DNA from: Parabacteroides sp. PF5-6
GTDB taxonomy: Bacteria > Bacteroidota > Bacteroidia > Bacteroidales > Tannerellaceae
Assembly (NCBI RefSeq): GCF_029504695.1
Contig: NZ_JAQFIN010000016.1
Coordinates: forward strand, 1-64,000
Direction: 5' to 3'
DNA: 64,000 bases
The notes under the pieces are model-generated. The model was not told where the DNA came from. It ran no database searches and was given only the letters and a program-made list of their open reading frames with translations. Of this stretch, positions 62,830-64,000 are shown one piece after another. Each line of letters begins with the position of its first letter. The stretch's first letter is position 1. The translations under genes and the position numbers were made by a program.

Positions 62830-63477
62830 TTATCCGAAATGAGGCGGACGCAGGCTCTGCCGACGCTCGACAATCTCTTTGATCAGGGCCACCGTCTCAT
62901 CGATCCCCAGGACAGAGACATCCAACGAATAATGGTAGGCACAAGCCGCTCCCCAGGTCTTGTTTGTATAATAATTGTAGTAGGCGGCACGCGACTTATC
63001 GGTCTTCACCATTAGTTCCTTGGCCTGTTCCTCATTGATCTCCTGGTTGCGGTATTCCATAATCCGCTGAATGCGGTTCTCTTTCGTGTTATGTATAAAG
63101 AAACTCAACAGCCCCGGATGCTCCCGAAGGATATAATCGGCACAACGCCCAACCAGGATAAACGATTCGTTCTCCGCCAATTTACGGATCGCATCGCTTT
63201 GCAACTGAAACAAGCCGTCGTTCGACAGGAAATCCGTATACGGCATATACATCCCCATATACGAATAGCCGGTCGTCAAGGCATACGACAAGCCACTTGC
63301 CGTCTGCTCGTCCGCCTTCTCAAAGACATCCTCACTCAAACCGCTCTCTTGGGCCGCCACACGCAGAATCTCTTTATCGTAATAACGAATGCCTAAAGCC
63401 TTAGCCAGCTTCTGCCCCACTTCCCGGCCTCCGCTGCCAAACTGACGCCCTATGGTGATAATCATGTTGTTCTTCAT
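62830..63477 (-). CDS. Cytidylate kinase-like protein
   Basis: From the ATG at 63477 (MKNNMIITIGRQFGSGGREV) the product has 215 residues; an upstream start two codons earlier is possible. It has a P-loop GRQFGSGGREVGQKLAKALG and resembles the cytidylate kinase-like family (Cytidylate_kin2). Motifs AENESFILVGRCADYILREH and DKSRAAYYNYYTNKTWG are typical. It is not the housekeeping cmk by length or pattern, and substrate is uncertain. It likely forms an operon with fkp. A TATCTTTG -7 element at 63528-63521 lies 44 nt upstream. Confidence 0.85.
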   Translation of the reverse strand: MKNNMIITIGRQFGSGGREVGQKLAKALGIRYYDKEILRVAAQESGLSEDVFEKADEQTASGLSYALTTGYSYMGMYMPYTDFLSNDGLFQLQSDAIRKLAENESFILVGRCADYILREHPGLLSFFIHNTKENRIQRIMEYRNQEINEEQAKELMVKTDKSRAAYYNYYTNKTWGAACAYHYSLDVSVLGIDETVALIKEIVERRQSLRPPHFG

Positions 63478-63580
63478 ATGCATATCTAATCTTTGTATCT
63501 TCGGTCTTCTTTGAAGAAGTCAAAGATAAAGATAAAATACGAAAAAGGCAGAAAGCATAGCACAATAAACAATAATTTAT

Positions 63581-63588
63581 TATCTTTG
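63581..63588 (+). promoter_or_regulatory. -7 element of the small gene pair
   Basis: TATCTTTG matches TAnnTTTG and lies 23 nt before the ATG at 63612. No clear -33 TTG at the expected place. Confidence 0.5.
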
Positions 63589-63611
63589 TTCCAAATCAAA
63601 ATCGAACAACT

Positions 63612-63800
63612 ATGATTAATGAATTGGACAAAGAAAAACTAAGAGCTTATATAGAGCACGAGAAAAGAAATCTTTTGTTTTATGCTTCGTTTTATGATCA
63701 CCTTACAGAGGGATTATCTAAAGCAGGAGTTGAGAAACGAATAGATTTTCATTTAGATAGATTAAGCGATATGCTAAAGAAACTGAAAGACAACAACTAA
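63612..63800 (+). CDS. Small hypothetical protein, 62 residues
   Basis: The product begins MINELDKEKLRAYIEHEKRN and is almost all charged helix with no signal. FYDHLTEGLSKAGVEKRIDF is the middle part. It lies 11 nt before the next gene on the same strand, so the two form an operon. No family recognised. The helical, charged character fits a small regulatory or antitoxin-like protein, but there is no firm support. Confidence 0.6.
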   Translation: MINELDKEKLRAYIEHEKRNLLFYASFYDHLTEGLSKAGVEKRIDFHLDRLSDMLKKLKDNN

Positions 63801-63811
63801 AGAGAATTACA

Positions 63812-64000
63812 ATGAATACAAGAATAGAAATAGAACAGTTAAAAGAAGCCTTTGTCGCACTTGAGACAGATCAGGAAAGGGCTGAGTTCATGAAGCAGAT
63901 GAAACTGAGTTTCGATAACAAAACAGATTCAGAACAAGGAATGTTTATCATCGCGTTCGAGCAAAGTGCGAAAGAAGCGTGCGAAAGAGCTGATACCGTC
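63812..64000 (+). CDS. Hypothetical protein, 5-prime part, cut by the window edge
   Basis: An ATG at 63812 opens a frame that is still open at 64000 (63 codons visible). The product starts MNTRIEIEQLKEAFVALETD and continues QERAEFMKQMKLSFDNKTDS, soluble and charged. It follows the 62-residue gene by 11 nt. The family cannot be judged from this part. Confidence 0.6.
   Translation, partial: MNTRIEIEQLKEAFVALETDQERAEFMKQMKLSFDNKTDSEQGMFIIAFEQSAKEACERADTV

Overview
The window comes from a member of the Bacteroidales. A Tannerellaceae/Parabacteroides-like genome is my best guess, inferred from gene content, not from any marker I could align. Signs of the phylum are promoters of the TTG-N19/20-TAnnTTTG type (e.g. 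11428-11459, 14940-14969, 17974-18004, 24792-24821), an ECF sigma/FecR pair, LruC and FimB/Mfa2-type lipoproteins, a HU-related histone-like protein, and a bifunctional fucokinase/GDP-fucose pyrophosphorylase. I found no rRNA, tRNA, transposase gene, prophage or CRISPR array.

Layout. 1-957 is almost gene-free repeat DNA. 958-4654 holds a 53-residue protein, a 7-TM AraC-type regulator and a secreted modular protein. 4786-11057 carries an orphan antitoxin-like gene, a HAD phosphatase, a nucleotide pyrophosphatase-like lipoprotein, an LruC lipoprotein and a GH51 arabinofuranosidase. 11187-17130 holds a structured ncRNA, the rplT-rpmI-infC-thrS operon and a TPR protein. 17274-22005 has a HepT/MntA-type toxin-antitoxin pair, a HU-like protein and a ruvX-def-carboxyltransferase-biotin carrier run. 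22073-28032 is surface polysaccharide work: an initiating sugar-phosphate transferase, an OmpA protein and rmlA-fcl-gmd. 28178-35062 has two GLUG-repeat secreted paralogues and their likely TPR/AraC regulator. 35700-40087 is an ECF sigma/FecR locus with two barrel-less CarboxypepD_reg proteins. 40296-44250 holds a nucleotide-sugar dehydrogenase, a nuclease, a repeat hotspot and a FimB-like lipoprotein. 44280-59970 is an L-rhamnose locus: four alpha-L-rhamnosidase-type enzymes (GH78 and GH106), rhaD, rhaT, rhaA, rhaB and a divergent AraC regulator. 59981-64000 has fkp, a cytidylate kinase-like gene and two small genes, the last cut by the window edge.

How the genes work together. The rhamnosidases release L-rhamnose, RhaT imports it, and RhaA, RhaB and RhaD cleave it to DHAP and lactaldehyde. 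GDP-fucose can be made de novo (gmd, fcl) and by salvage (fkp), and with rmlA and the phosphotransferase could feed surface glycans.

The most unusual content is of two kinds. First, three secreted proteins (2714, 28178, 30264) share one C-terminal module of about 235 residues that ends like a type IX secretion sorting domain. Two of them lie just downstream of an AraC-type regulator, and each regulator-target gap holds direct repeats of 21 or 22 bp period that look like operators. Second, the window is rich in short-period repeats. A 21-bp minisatellite occurs at 230-432, at 35410-35493 inside an element with 81-bp inverted ends, and in frame inside rhaB at 58234-58380, where it encodes EKAGRxx heptads. 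A separate 22-bp palindromic array occurs at both 43288 and 54095.
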